From the NCBI GenBank assembly GCA_948567375.1, contig OX419762.1:17118001-17182000 (forward strand): DNA of 64,000 bases, in the 5' to 3' direction. Positions 21,727 to 33,006 of this stretch are shown here, piece by piece. The translations under genes and the position numbers were made by a program. Positions within the stretch are counted from its first letter, which is position 1. The number at the start of each line of letters is the position of its first letter. Below the pieces are notes generated by a model, which ran no database searches, was not told the origin of the DNA, and saw only the letters and a program-made list of their open reading frames with translations. The DNA comes from Lunularia cruciata. Taxonomy: Eukaryota > Streptophyta > Marchantiopsida > Lunulariales > Lunulariaceae.

Positions 21727-22343
21727 TTGTTCCCAACGTTGGGTAGGAGTGGGAGACGTTGAAGGAGCCCTACAGGAGCTTGATTAGAAGTTTTGTTCTG
21801 TTGACAAAGTAGGCAGCTACGCACATAGTCCATCACGTCGTTGCTCATCTTGGGCCAATAGTAATGGCGCTTGACTGCCTCCAAGGTCTTGTCCACTCCG
21901 ACATGAGCTGCAATGGCCGAATCATGACATTCCGCTAGAATGGTGGTGCGTAATTCTGGGATATTTGGGATCCACAATTGGCCCTCCCGAAAGGTGAGTC
22001 CTTGGGTGCTGGTGACACCTTTGGACGCTTGCGCTTCTACAATCTGTGGATCCGTTTTTGTAGCAGCTAGAATCTCTTGCCAGAATTCAGGGTTAATCTT
22101 AACCTCTACCGCCAAGTTGTTGGCCATTGGCATGCGGGTGAACGCATCTGCAAGTTGCTTCTTACCTTCCACGTAGATGATTGTCATGTTGAAGCGTTGT
22201 CGCCACTCTGCCCACCAAATTTGGTGATGAGATAGATCCTTCTTCGTCTCGAGGTAGACTAGAGGTTTGTGGTCTGTCTCTACTACAAATGCCTTCTCGC
22301 CCAGGTAGTGCTTCCAATGCTTGGTTGCTAGAACAATGGCCAA
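21723..22343 (-). pseudogene. Truncated RNase H-integrase N-domain, array copy 4
   Basis: Identical to the other truncated copies. Confidence 0.88.
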
Positions 22344-22755
22344 CTCTTCTCGTTTTGTGGTGTGGTAGTTGCGCTCTGCACATTTTCGAGGCCTAATTCA
22401 TCCGTTTAGGCCTCCGAAATTGCCTTCAAAGATTTCAAGCATATTTCGGTTCCTACTCTATTAGTATAAGTCCCCTTTTGGTGATACCTCTTTCTGATCT
22501 GTTTAGTCCATCATGTGTAACATCCTTCTAGATGTTACCAAACCAATTCTCACCTTTAAATCATATGTCTAGCTATTGGTTCTAAGGTTCTCAAGTCTAT
22601 TTCGGTTTCTGCCCTATTAGTAGAAGTACTCTTTTGGTGATACTTCTATCTGATCTATTTTGACCATCATGTATAACATCATTCTAGATGTTACCAAACC
22701 GAATTTCACATCTAGATCATATGGCTAACCCTTGGTATTATAGACCTCCCTCCTT

Positions 22756-23838
22756 TTAAGACGCAACGTCCTCGTTGTGCAATTGTTGCTCAAATGCTTG
22801 CACCAACACCGGTGCATGTGCCAAATTGGCAGCGGGTTCCCAGGTTGCTTCATAGAGAGGGTAACCTTTCCATTGTACTAGATATTCCACCCGCGGATGG
22901 CGAGTACCACGCATGCGCTTTTGGAGAATCCGCTCCACTTCATATTCCTTTGTGCCATCAATGACTGTCGGACAAGGTCGAATGTCTTGTGTGGAAGTAC
23001 CTTGGCCTGATCGGGGAGCATATCTGCGTAATAGGGAGACATGGAACAGTGGATGGATCTTCATGTGTGGTGGTAGCTCAAGGTGATAGGCCACAGCGCC
23101 GATGCGACGAAGAATCGAGAAAGGCCCACTAAAATGAGGTCTGAGCTTACGAGATCCAACTAATGTGAGGTTGGTTGTCGATAGCCACACTTGATCCCCA
23201 ACATTGAACTCCATGTGCCTACGGTGTGCATCAGCATACTGCTTTTGTCGATTTTGCGCAATCTGTAACCTGTGCTTTGCGCTCTCCACACCTTGTTGGA
23301 TTCTAGAAACAAATGTGTTGACTGCATCAACCTTGGTAGTCACTGGACGGATCTTCATCAAGCTAGAAGGTGTGAAGGGATGCTCACCATACGTGAGGAA
23401 GAACGGGGTGACCTGGGTGGAGGCATTCACTGAATTGTTGTAAGCAAATTCCACCAACGGTAGTAGGGTGTCCCACCTCTCTTGCTCTTCTAAGGTGAAG
23501 CCGTGTAACATGTCTTCAATCGTGCGATTAGCCCGCTCTGTTTGGCCATCTGTTTGTGGGTGGTAAACTGTAGACATGGTCAACTTGGTTTTGAAGAAAC
23601 CAAAGAGTGTTTGCCAAAACAAACTGGTGAATTGGGTGCCTCTATCGGTGATGAGTACTCTAGATAAGCCATGGTGAGCAAAGACTGCATCTAAGTATAG
23701 TTGAGCTAGTTGTGGAGCGGTCACCTCCTTGGTGGTAGGGCGTACATGAATTATTTTGCTGAGCCGGTCCACAAAGACCACAATGGAGTCAAACCCTGAG
23801 GTGGTCTTGGGTAATTCACAGACGAGATCCATACTCAC
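22756..23838 (-). CDS. Integrase core + chromodomain, array copy 5 (next to full pol)
   Basis: This is the copy directly downstream of the full pol frame, so it is the natural C-terminus of the polyprotein. The upstream frame ends at a TGA that overlaps its first codon by four bases. Reading the other phase of the same DNA gives the expected PTPTQRWEQ junction, which shows a one-base frameshift between the integrase zinc domain and the catalytic core. The translation is identical to the other copies. Confidence 0.9.
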   Translation of the reverse strand: MSMDLVCELPKTTSGFDSIVVFVDRLSKIIHVRPTTKEVTAPQLAQLYLDAVFAHHGLSRVLITDRGTQFTSLFWQTLFGFFKTKLTMSTVYHPQTDGQTERANRTIEDMLHGFTLEEQERWDTLLPLVEFAYNNSVNASTQVTPFFLTYGEHPFTPSSLMKIRPVTTKVDAVNTFVSRIQQGVESAKHRLQIAQNRQKQYADAHRRHMEFNVGDQVWLSTTNLTLVGSRKLRPHFSGPFSILRRIGAVAYHLELPPHMKIHPLFHVSLLRRYAPRSGQGTSTQDIRPCPTVIDGTKEYEVERILQKRMRGTRHPRVEYLVQWKGYPLYEATWEPAANLAHAPVLVQAFEQQLHNEDVAS

Positions 23839-26189
23839 TTGTTCCCAACGTTGGGTAGGAGTGGGAGACGTTGAAGGAGCCCTACAGGAGCTTGATTAGA
23901 AGTTTTGTTCTGTTGACAAAGTAGGCAGCTACGCACATAGTCCATCACGTCGTTGCTCATCTTGGGCCAATAGTAATGGCGCTTGACTGCCTCCAAGGTC
24001 TTGTCCACTCCGACATGAGCTGCAATGGCCGAATCATGACATTCCGCTAGAATGGTGGTGCGTAATTCTGGGATATTTGGGATCCACAATTGGCCCTCCC
24101 GAAAGGTGAGTCCTTGGGTGCTGGTGACACCTTTGGACGCTTGCGCTTCTACAATCTGTGGATCCGTTTTTGTAGCAGCTAGAATCTCTTGCCAGAATTC
24201 AGGGTTAATCTTAACCTCTACCGCCAAGTTGTTGGCCATTGGCATGCGGGTGAACGCATCTGCAAGTTGCTTCTTACCTTCCACGTAGATGATTGTCATG
24301 TTGAAGCGTTGTCGCCACTCTGCCCACCAAATTTGGTGATGAGATAGATCCTTCTTCGTCTCGAGGTAGACTAGAGGTTTGTGGTCTGTCTCTACTACAA
24401 ATGCCTTCTCGCCCAGGTAGTGCTTCCAATGCTTGGTTGCTAGAACAATGGCCAACTCTTCTCGTTTTGTGGTGTGGTAGTTGCGCTCTGCCAGTAACAA
24501 CTTTCGAGAGAAATATGCAATTGGATGCCATCCGTCATGCCACTCTTGTTGTAGGACTGCTCCTATTGCTACGCCTGATGCATCCGTAGCCAACTTGATT
24601 GGACGTTTTGGGTCATACCACTTCAAGATTGGTGCATGTAGCAAGGCGGCCTTCAATTCTTGAAAGGCCAACTCTTGTGTAGTTCCCCATGTCCACTTCT
24701 TCCCCTTGCCAAGTAGTGCCGTTAAAGGCTGTGCAACCTTGGAGAAGTCCTTGACAAATCTACGATAGAATCCCGTCAACCCCAAGAAGCTCTTAAGTTG
24801 AGTCTGATCTTCTGGGGCACTCCATTTTTGAATGACCTCTATTTTATTTGTCAATACTTGAATGCCCTCTGCACTTACTCTATGCCCTAAGTAGTCTACT
24901 TCAGACTTGCCAAACTCACACTTTGAGATTTTGGCATACAACTGATTCTGTCTTAGAATCTGGAGGACCTCTCGTAGATGTTGTTTGTGTTCTGTCATCG
25001 TGCTACTATATACTAAGATATCATCCAAGAAGACGATAACAGACTTATCCAAGTATGGATGAAATATGTCATTCGTTAGGCTCATGAAAGTGGCAGGCGC
25101 ATCGGTGAGGCCAAAAGGCATCACAAGATACTCAAAGTGGCCATACCTGGTTCGAAAGGCAGTTTTGTACACATCCTCCTTTGCAATTCGGATTTGATTG
25201 TAACCGCTCCGCAAGTCCAGTTTGGTGAAGTATCTCGCTCCATGGCGTTGATCAAACAGGTCATCCATGCGAGGTAAGGGGTATTTGTTCTTCACTGTTT
25301 GCTGATTGAGACCCCGATAGTCAATGCACATGCGCATTGTACCATCCTTCTTCTTCACAAACAAGACAAGGGCCCCATATGGTGATACGCTAGGTTGGAT
25401 GAACCCTTTTTGTAGCATCTCCTTGATTTGAGTCTTACACTCCTCCAACTCATGAGGTGATAGGCAATATGGGGCCTTACAAGGAGGTGTCTTCCCCGGG
25501 AGTGTCTCTATTTTGTGATCTACTCGCCTTTTAGGTGGTAATCCTGAGGGTAGATCATCGAGAAAGACATCTTGAAACTCATCCACCACATCCTTCAATT
25601 TCTCAGGAATTTGTCCAGCGAGTTGTGCACTCTGGACTTCTCTTATTAGACCCAGAAAACATCTATCGGTCTTACAGACAGTTGTCGTCCCTACGATATA
25701 TAGAGGCAGTTTCTGCCTGTGTGATTTTTCTTTAACCCCAATGATTGACCATTGGTCGGTTCTCACTACTTTCTTCCTCCAATCCACCATTGGGTTGTAC
25801 TGCTCCATCCATGGCATGCCTAAAATTGCATCATAACGGGCTAATTGTATCACTCGCCACTCAATTGCTTCTTGATATTCTCCTATAGAGAAGGTTACCC
25901 GTCTAGGTAATGATTCAATCCTCTCTGTTTGCCCATTTGGTAACTCTACTTCTTCACTTCCATCTCTCTCTAGATCCATTCCCAATCTGATTGCAACAGA
26001 GCAAGACAAGAAATTCTCTGTTGCTCCCGGATCTATTAATACTCTCACTTGATTACCTTCTAGGATTCCATTTACGACAATCAATTGTGAGGTTGCCTTT
26101 CGGGATCTTTGCGCATTATTCTTCTTCCTTCCCTCGCTTCTCTGCTTTCTTATTGAGCCAGTAAGGCCGCGAGGTACATTTACTGGCAA
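23835..26189 (-). CDS. pol: Pol polyprotein: protease, reverse transcriptase, RNase H, integrase zinc domain (784 codons)
   Basis: This is the only full-length pol frame of the element. The aspartic protease motif [10 protein letters not shown] has Asp53. The reverse transcriptase spans about 240-430, with YRGLNQQT, the [10 protein letters not shown] motif and catalytic FLDD at 387-390. RNase H spans about 530-650, with Asp536 (TDAS), Glu578, Asp602 (TDHK) and Asp644 (LADAFTR). The integrase HHCC zinc domain ends in CLLCQ. The frame stops after NVGNK because of a frameshift, and the catalytic integrase follows in the next frame. No ATG opens the frame (a TTG lies there). It is probably made by frameshift or fusion to gag in intact relatives. 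It encodes the enzymes that copy element RNA and insert the DNA. Confidence 0.92.
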   Translation of the reverse strand: MPVNVPRGLTGSIRKQRSEGRKKNNAQRSRKATSQLIVVNGILEGNQVRVLIDPGATENFLSCSVAIRLGMDLERDGSEEVELPNGQTERIESLPRRVTFSIGEYQEAIEWRVIQLARYDAILGMPWMEQYNPMVDWRKKVVRTDQWSIIGVKEKSHRQKLPLYIVGTTTVCKTDRCFLGLIREVQSAQLAGQIPEKLKDVVDEFQDVFLDDLPSGLPPKRRVDHKIETLPGKTPPCKAPYCLSPHELEECKTQIKEMLQKGFIQPSVSPYGALVLFVKKKDGTMRMCIDYRGLNQQTVKNKYPLPRMDDLFDQRHGARYFTKLDLRSGYNQIRIAKEDVYKTAFRTRYGHFEYLVMPFGLTDAPATFMSLTNDIFHPYLDKSVIVFLDDILVYSSTMTEHKQHLREVLQILRQNQLYAKISKCEFGKSEVDYLGHRVSAEGIQVLTNKIEVIQKWSAPEDQTQLKSFLGLTGFYRRFVKDFSKVAQPLTALLGKGKKWTWGTTQELAFQELKAALLHAPILKWYDPKRPIKLATDASGVAIGAVLQQEWHDGWHPIAYFSRKLLLAERNYHTTKREELAIVLATKHWKHYLGEKAFVVETDHKPLVYLETKKDLSHHQIWWAEWRQRFNMTIIYVEGKKQLADAFTRMPMANNLAVEVKINPEFWQEILAATKTDPQIVEAQASKGVTSTQGLTFREGQLWIPNIPELRTTILAECHDSAIAAHVGVDKTLEAVKRHYYWPKMSNDVMDYVRSCLLCQQNKTSNQAPVGLLQRLPLLPNVGNK

Positions 26190-26229
26190 TCTTCGTTTTC
26201 CGAAGTGGTTTCCACCTCCTCCTCTTCAA

Positions 26230-27213
26230 TGCGCCTCTCCATGTTGTTCAAAGATCGCCTGTACGAAGGCCACAATTGTAACAACGGTGTTGTTCTCCTC
26301 GAGTCCCTTCTCCTTGTGGGACTCTATCTCTCCGTTCTTCTACCCGTCCTCGCTCTCCTTGAAGCGGCCGTGCTCCTCGATCCCGGAATCAAAGGTTGCC
26401 TAATTCCATCGGTACTGGTCCACCCATGTGTGGCATTTCTGCCCGATAATGTTGAGATGGAACTACTCCTTCACCTCCACCTAATGCTCCGGCTATTCTC
26501 TGCGCACAAGCAATAGCTTCAAATACCGTGCGAGGGTTTTGCACCATGACTTCTTGGCGAATCCGCTCTTTCAACCCTCGTTTGAAATTGTCGAGAGCCT
26601 CTGTTGGACTCATGTCGGTAATTGCAACTTGTAGATCCAGAAATGCCTCCACATACTCTTGTACGCTATTCTTCTGTCTCAATCCCCATAGTCGGGTTCG
26701 AGCCATCTGTACAGAATCCACCGATTGGAAATTCTTGAGCAGTCCTTCTTGCATTGCTGTCCATGTGACCTCCCTTCTCTCTGCCAGCATGGATCGTTCC
26801 CAAGTATCATACCATGTGAGGGCTTTATCGGTCAAGTACCCACATGCAAACACGCCTGCAGCATGCTCTATGATCTCTGTTGAGAACAATCAAAAATATC
26901 GATTCATTCTCGAGATCCAATTCTCCACTACTCCCATCGTACGCTGCCTCTTGTAAGGCTCGATGTTGCAGGTCTTCTTCATCCGGAGTAGCAATGTGGC
27001 TTCATCGTTGATAGGGTTCGTAGGCACGGGTGCCTCTCCAAGTACTTCAGTCGTAGGTACTGGGTTTTGAGACGGCTCTTCTTCTTGCATGGCTTGATCG
27101 TTCCTGAGGATCTGCACTTGACTTTGCAATGTCTCCATGGTCATCTTAATCTCTCGAAATTCATTCAACATCCCTTGCATTCCTTGCACCAGCTCTTGCA
27201 ACTGCGGATCCAT
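26230..27213 (-). pseudogene. gag: Degenerate gag with in-frame stops
   Basis: Capsid-like gag beginning MDPQLQELVQG at 27213. A retrotransposon gag signature (YLTDKALTWYDTW, then EGLLKNF and FLDLQ) follows. In the same frame there is a TGA at 26892-26890, another at 26391-26389 after MELGNL, and a third just after CYNCGLRTGDL. That last segment is the first half of a CCHC zinc knuckle, and its His and last Cys are missing. The gag product would form the particle that packages element RNA. This copy cannot make a full one. Confidence 0.85.
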
Positions 27214-27803
27214 GGTTCCTGCAACACCCAATTGCTAACGTCTACTTCAATACAGAGTCAATATAATCACTCTGGAAGGCGCACGAACTATCGGAACTAC
27301 CATTGGGACCTCAGAAGCTATCACTCGTTGATAATACTCCTCACCAAAATTCCTAACCACAAAATCTCTAAACATCAACTTCGGCCTCACTACATAACGG
27401 ATTTCTACTTGAGTGTTGAAAGGGAGAGGATTTGGGACATTCATATCCATATTATCATAATAGAATGTAGATTGTCAAATCCCACTCTCTGTCATATATC
27501 ACCACAGGTAGAATCACCGGATTTGGTGAGTTCATCACTCTGTCCATGAATTTTGCACCAAAGTGATAAACTAGCGATACTCTCATCTGCTCACGTTGGA
27601 TGTACATAACCTTGATGTGGAATGGGTTTGAGAATGGAAAGCTAGGTGCGGGAAATTGTCCCCCCGGCGCATCCATCCCATCCGCTCTCTAAAGTCCTTC
27701 CTAAGTCTAGCGATTACTCTATGTTCTCCACCTCAAATTACTCAGTTTCAGTAGTTCGTGCTATTCCAAGAGGGGTGATCCACTCTCTTGGACTAGAACA
27801 CTC
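27214..27803 (-). other. Untranslated leader of the retrotransposon
   Basis: Sequence between the primer binding site and gag. It carries short open frames (for example 27247-27450 and 27455-27676) with no recognisable domain. A diverged copy of the same leader lies at about 60,300-60,860, which supports its being part of the element. Confidence 0.6.
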
Positions 27804-27815
27804 GCTCTGATACCA
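27804..27815 (-). other. Primer binding site for initiator-Met tRNA
   Basis: The minus strand reads TGGTATCAGAGC one base after the 5' LTR end. This is the standard plant retrotransposon site complementary to the 3' end of tRNA-iMet. Confidence 0.93.
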
Positions 27816-27816
27816 T

Positions 27817-28542
27817 TGTAATACTCCGAAGACAAGAGAAGAGAGAAAACACATATTGCACACTCAAACATTCGATGCCCCAAGGGAGCACCTTCTCTTT
27901 ATTATATAGACAAAGAGGATCTCATCCAAGGAAGCTCCACCATAGGATTAGGGACACAGATAGGTGACATGTCAGCAAGCTCCACCCTTGGATTACTTAC
28001 TTGGATGGGTGACCTGTCTGGTCTAGGTCCTATCTGGTTGGTCAAACAAGCTTTGACCGGAGGGAATCTTTTAGGGAATCTTCATGTAGGAATCTCAGAA
28101 TCACATGAGTAACAAACCAGGGGGGGAGGGAAGGCCAGCCTTTCCTCTATTTGGGGGGGGGGGAGGGGGGGGAATCTGCACATTTTCGAGGCCTAATTCA
28201 TCCGTTTAGGCCTCCGAAATTGCCTTCAAAGATTTCAAGCATATTTCGGTTCCTACTCTATTAGTAGAAGTCCCCTTTTGGTGATACCTCTTTCTGATCT
28301 GTTTAGTCCATCATGTGTAACATCCTTCTAGATGTTACCAAACCAATTCTCACCTTTAAATCATATGTCTAGCTATTGGTTCTAAGGTTCTCAAGTCTAT
28401 TTCGGTTTCTGCCCTATTAGTAGAAGTACTCTTTTGGTGATACTTCTATCTGATCTATTTTGACCATCATGTATAACATCATTCTAGATGTTACCAAACC
28501 GAATTTCACATCTAGATCATATGGCTAACCCTTGGTATTACA
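27817..28542 (-). repeat. 5' LTR of the gypsy element
   Basis: 726 bp with TGTAATAC and ATTACA ends and near-identity to 13564-14294. The promoter TATA word (minus-strand TATATAAT) is at 27901-27908. The G-tract here is interrupted by one A. Confidence 0.95.
27901..27908 (-). promoter_or_regulatory. LTR TATA box (5' LTR, driving the element)
   Basis: Minus-strand TATATAAT followed by AAAGAG. Transcription would start some 25-35 bases further left and read through gag and pol. Confidence 0.6.
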
Positions 28543-28547
28543 CAGGT
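28543..28547. repeat. Right target-site duplication (CAGGT)
   Basis: Exact match to 13559-13563, directly after the LTR end ATTACA. Confidence 0.93.
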
Positions 28548-31400
28548 CAAAGCCAGTGATAATGGATATTTAGGAGAACCATACCTTCACATGGACAAAA
28601 GAAAACTAGAAGAATGTCTAGAGATTGGATGCAGCTCACTTTTTGAGCATGACTCTTGACACCAAATCCAGGAGTGTAGACATGGATGTGAATAAATGAA
28701 ATGTTGAATCCTTCAACAAAAAGCAATCCACCAACAATGGTTGGAAGTTGTGTAGTTACAAGGACTCAACATGAAGTGCAATTGTAGAAATGGTCATCAA
28801 ACTATTTAGGCCAAAGAGAATGACCTACATAAATAACATCTAGGCCATCTTCTTTGAGTATACATACCAAAGAGAGGTAGTGAATTAGGCACACATATTT
28901 TCTTGCAAGCTAGGAGTATGATCAATGAATTTGAGGAAGAAGGTGGAGCAACCTACTTCGCCCCCTTTGCCACACACTTATGCATGGAGCTAAACTTGCT
29001 GAGCAAGGAGGAAAGGAAGAAGCTCCCAAGCCATTATCACCCGTTGGGATGATAAGCAACCAAAGGAAGGTTGATAGTTTATAAGTATCAAGCTACACAT
29101 GAAGAGTATGCAAAAGACAAGAAGTTCATACCAATGGATGAAGAAAGAATTACCATGGTCAAGAAGACAAGATTCGCACCATCAAGACCTCAAGGACCAG
29201 CCAAGAGACCAAGGAAGAATCCCCAAGTGATAGATGTGCTTTGGGAGAAGAAGTGGAAGACTTGGAAGGAGAAGAAGAAGGAGAGGAAAACAACTCTCTT
29301 ACTTTGTTGGACTTAACATCCAGATTAGAAGACCAAGAGCAATACCAAGATGCTTAATTTACACCAAATTTCAAAGAATAGAGTGCAAATCAAGAAGACC
29401 GGGCCAAAGAAAAGCAAGATGAGGAAGTACAACTTTAGACCAAAGAGCCTCTCAACCCTATTTAAAAAGACCAAGATACCAAAAGGCAAAAGGAAGCAAA
29501 AAGAAAGGTGGAGGAGGAGACCAAAGAGAAGGTGAATATTGAAGAAGAAGAAGACCTTTAGAGTGGAGTGCAACAAACAAAAGAAGAGGAAACCACACAA
29601 GCACAAAGAGCACTAGTGATGGATGGCTTGAATTTTAATCTTCAATTTGGTGGGATTAGTGCTGAAACCAATGGAGACAATAGTTTTTGGAAGCTTATGC
29701 AAATGTCACCAAATACACCTTCCTTGTCCAAGACTGCATAACTCTTTGCCTTCATTGTGTATATATATACACAATGAAGGCAAAGCACGACAAGTGGAAA
29801 GAAGATGTAAAGAATAATCAAAATTTATGCAAGGAGTGCGGGAAGACAAACACACTCATATAGGAGAACAATGAAGTAAAGCATCAAAACACTTCCCTCA
29901 CTATAGACAAGACTCAACACAAAGAACATAGTTGAAGATTCCATGGAGACATGAGAGTTCTTTGGCTTAAACACAAGTAGAAGCAACAATGGTACAAAGA
30001 GCAACTCAAGGCAAGAGATGAAGAGGCAATTGGAATTTGGGGAGAATTAGAAACTACCAAGATAAGAGTGGTCACCTTGGAAGTGCAGATTGCCAAATAT
30101 AGGGAAGAGGTGGCCACCCAATTGGAAAGTCTAGCCCAAGAATCCAAGAAGAAGGTGTGGAGTGCAACAAATCAATCCAAAATGATGGAAGAAGTCACTA
30201 AGGAAATTCAATCCTTGAAGCACCACTACAAAGTAAACAAGGCAAATAACCTCCTCAAGATCAAGGAAGTTTTGGATCAGTCCATGGAAATTATGGAGGA
30301 GGTAGCTCAAGGTAAGTTCACAAAGATGAAGTTACACAAGCTAAAATTGTAGGTCCAAACTTTGGAAGAGAAGAAGTATGAAGATCAGAAGATGGACTAG
30401 TTAGTTGTTTGGCTTGGGTAGCATGTGGATAGGAAGTTCACCAAATCCTATGATACCTTAGGCTTCGAAATTGTGGACTATAAGGAGAGGATCAAACTAA
30501 TCATTAGGATTTGTAAGGGCAAAGGTAGTTCTTGTAGTACTATCTTAGGCCAAAGGTCTTTGCAAACAAAGTTCTAGTTGTAAACATTCCTCTTATTTGT
30601 AAGATCTTTGTAGATGTAACCTTTGGGGTAGCGAGTTCAAAAGGACAACATTTCAAGTTGTTTTGGAGAAGAATTATACCTTCCTTGACACATGTAAGAC
30701 ACTGAATTAACCTACATATGAGTAGTATATGATAAGACATGAAAATAGGATTATCAATGTACATTGAGGATAATGAGCCAAGAAGATCTTTGGATGTTCT
30801 CAACTATAAAATTTCTTTGGCTGTTAGTAGAAAGGAAGTATTTAAGGCTTCAAATAGTGCAAATATTTTCATTTAGTCATTTGCCTTGAATACTAGTAAA
30901 GCAAAAGGGCCAAAAGCTCTTTGTTGCTTTTGCTTGATTTTGAGTATTGATTTATGCCTTCATCGAGTGACAATGAGTAAACTTCAGAATACCTAAGTGA
31001 TTCAATAGGAATGATCACTTGTACTTGTGACTAGGGTATAGGATTCTTGAGACTTTCAAAGAAGCAAAGAAAGCCTTGATGGATAAGAAATGAACTATAT
31101 TACTGAATAGTACCACAAGAACAAAGACAAAGAATTGCACCAATGCAAAGTAAGGGTAGTGCATGTTTTTTAAAGTTGAATTCTTCTTAGTGAAGTAGCC
31201 ACTTTGTGGTTGATTGAATAATCATCTTTAGGAAATAGTTGGAACTGATTTGTAGTGAAAGTGATCTTTTAGTTTTCATTTTTGCCAAAGTGCTCCATAT
31301 GGATTACATTATTCTCTTTTCTCTTTTGGGACTGATTTCTACCCAAAGAGGTTAAATAGGTGGCAATAAAGAACTACAAGTTGTGATACTTCTCTTCAAA
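28548..31400 (+). pseudogene. Degenerate purine-rich coding-like tract, origin unknown
   Basis: The plus strand is rich in GAAGA and CAAAG words, with several short open frames interrupted by stops. At about 28,918-29,050 a frame reads FEEEGGATYFAPFATHLC. At 29071-29316 a lysine-rich frame follows (81 aa). At 30068-30352 a 94-aa frame is strongly coiled-coil-like (VTLEVQIAKYREEVATQLES). Together they look like a decayed gene or transposon protein. I do not recognise the family, and the tract may continue left of the retrotransposon insertion (12,900-13,558). Confidence 0.3.
29744..29785. repeat. 42-bp perfect palindrome
   Basis: Two 21-base arms with no spacer, beginning CTTTGCCTTCATTG and ending CAATGAAGGCAAAG around a TATATATA centre. 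There is no mismatch, and the symmetry stops abruptly on both sides. Confidence 0.95.
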
Positions 31401-33006
31401 TCTAGCCATTTTTTACCACCCATATCCACAAGGAAATGACTTATTTCTTTGTGTTCTACAAGGTTTGGTTGACATTAGGGTTACCATATTAACGCCAAAG
31501 TATAATATGCTAAAATCATGTTATCTACATCTTGTAATTTGATAAGGCCTTTATAGACCAGCTATAATTCCTTGATAATAATCATATTATATGAAATAAA
31601 TTCATGGATGTTCTTAATAATTTTATAATTATCCATAATTTTATTTTACTATAATACATGTTTTCTTCTTCAAATTTATTTATCTAGTTTGGTATGCTAG
31701 TTTTCTTAATTTCCCATTTTCTCTTTGTAAGAATATCTAACACTTTCATTGCAGTTACTATCTTACAGTATTATTTATAACAGGAGTAAAATAAAAATTC
31801 CTTGATTTCTTAACTTTATCTTAAATCCTTTGACTAGCTGTATAGAGAAAAAAGAAAATACTTGAATTTATGTTAATTTTAATTATTTTTTAAGTTTCTA
31901 AATACCATATTTGAAGGTGAAGGACCTAATATATGAAATATTATTCTTGGTAAAAAATTTACAATATTATATGATATATTTTGCCAAGTTTTAATATTAT
32001 TACTCCGCAATAAACCGATGGAACGATACTCTCTAAACTTAAGTGGACTTAGCTATTGTTTGGTGAAAGTAAAGCCGACATATTTCAAGATCTTCGAATC
32101 AAGTAACGGAGCACTGAACTTGATTAAAATTCACATCAGCAATAACCATTATCAATGTAGGGTTTAGTTGTTCTCCAATTCTCCATATTGTGACTTAGAT
32201 CTCATTGAATAATTTTCAGGTGGAGTGGTTTGACTTATGCTCTTACGATAGTCATGACAGGAATATATTGGATAAAATTCCACAGGCAAGAAAAATATGG
32301 AAAAGCCAAACAGTACATTAAGAACATAAATAAAAACATTACAGGTTGATAAAGAGAGCATCATAAAGATGATTTAACATAGGTTCATAATATTATAATG
32401 GGAACTCTTAGTTAGATAAGGCCAGGAACTTTGTAGGTGGGTGAATTTTATTCATTTGTGTGTTTTTCCAAATTGAGGTGTACCCATAGGTGTTTTGTGT
32501 AGTATCGTAAGTGTGTATTTCATTGTTAAGATGCTAATCTCAAAATGATTGCGTGTTCATTTCCAAGATTTTGCTTTCATGAATTTGAGTCTTATATGAA
32601 TATCACACCTAAATCAAGAGCGTTATTGGACACATTTTCGAAAAGTAAATACACCTATGCATACACCTCAATCAAGAGTGTTATTGGACAGATTCTTCTT
32701 GGCGTGATTATTTCACATCTCATCGTGTATACGAGCATATGTCACTCACAATAAGATACATCATGTAATAAGTAATGCTTAAAAACGATACGAGGATATA
32801 TTCCACAGTCATCAATGAGAAAGTCGGACGAGAGGATCAAGTTTTACATCCTTTTCTCTTAAAACACAACATAACAAGATAAAACTTTAATTTCGAGCGT
32901 TAGATATCCGATTCTGAATGGAAGCAGATGACAAGCTTCGAGTCGTACAAATCATCCCAACAGCTCTTCCTACCCCCTTAATCTCTGCACTGAACTGCCC
33001 AGAACC
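31401..33006. other. AT-rich intergenic region
   Basis: No gene is seen. A short duplication (TCAAGAGYGTTATTGGACA) occurs at 32614 and 32672. The last few hundred bases probably include the promoter of the TIP41-like gene. Confidence 0.45.

Larger units (their letters stand above)
13927..24491 (-). repeat. Five-copy 2112-bp tandem array inside the retrotransposon
   Basis: The unit begins at TCTGC at 13927 and recurs at 16039, 18151, 20263 and 22375, with the exit at 24487, exactly 2112 bases apart each time. In element orientation each unit runs from the middle of RNase H through integrase, chromodomain and polypurine tract into the first 368 bases of the LTR, then jumps back to RNase H. Both parental sequences carry TCTGC at the breakpoint (LTR AATCTGCACATT, pol GCTCTGCCAGT). 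The five 360-residue and four 206-residue translated products are identical. All units carry the 3' LTR alleles (TATAAG, TATTATA), so the array grew from the 3' half of this copy. Confidence 0.95.
13564..28542 (-). mobile_element. Ty3/gypsy chromovirus LTR retrotransposon with internal tandem array (14,979 bp)
   Basis: Complete element on the minus strand, bounded by two LTRs with TGTAATAC/GTATTACA-type ends and a perfect CAGGT target duplication. From right to left it has the 5' LTR, a tRNA-iMet primer site, a broken gag, pol in the order protease, reverse transcriptase, RNase H, integrase and chromodomain, a polypurine tract, and the 3' LTR. The integrase-before-3'-end order plus a C-terminal chromodomain define a chromovirus. 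The two LTRs differ at only a few sites outside the G-run, so insertion was recent. About 8.4 kb of the length comes from four extra copies of a 2112-bp unit. Stops in gag and a frameshift in pol argue that this copy cannot move on its own. Confidence 0.96.

Noticed and set aside
13927-24491. CRISPR-like or satellite interpretation of the regular repeats
   Set aside because: The units are 2.1 kb, encode integrase and chromodomain, and lie within one LTR-bounded element with a target duplication. They are neither spacers nor a centromeric satellite.
26528-26956. 142-codon plus-strand frame
   Set aside because: Antisense of gag, with no independent support.
29744-29785. Palindrome as a microRNA precursor
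   Set aside because: There is no loop and the arms are perfectly symmetric, so it lacks the loop and imperfect stem of plant precursors. It is kept only as an unexplained palindrome.
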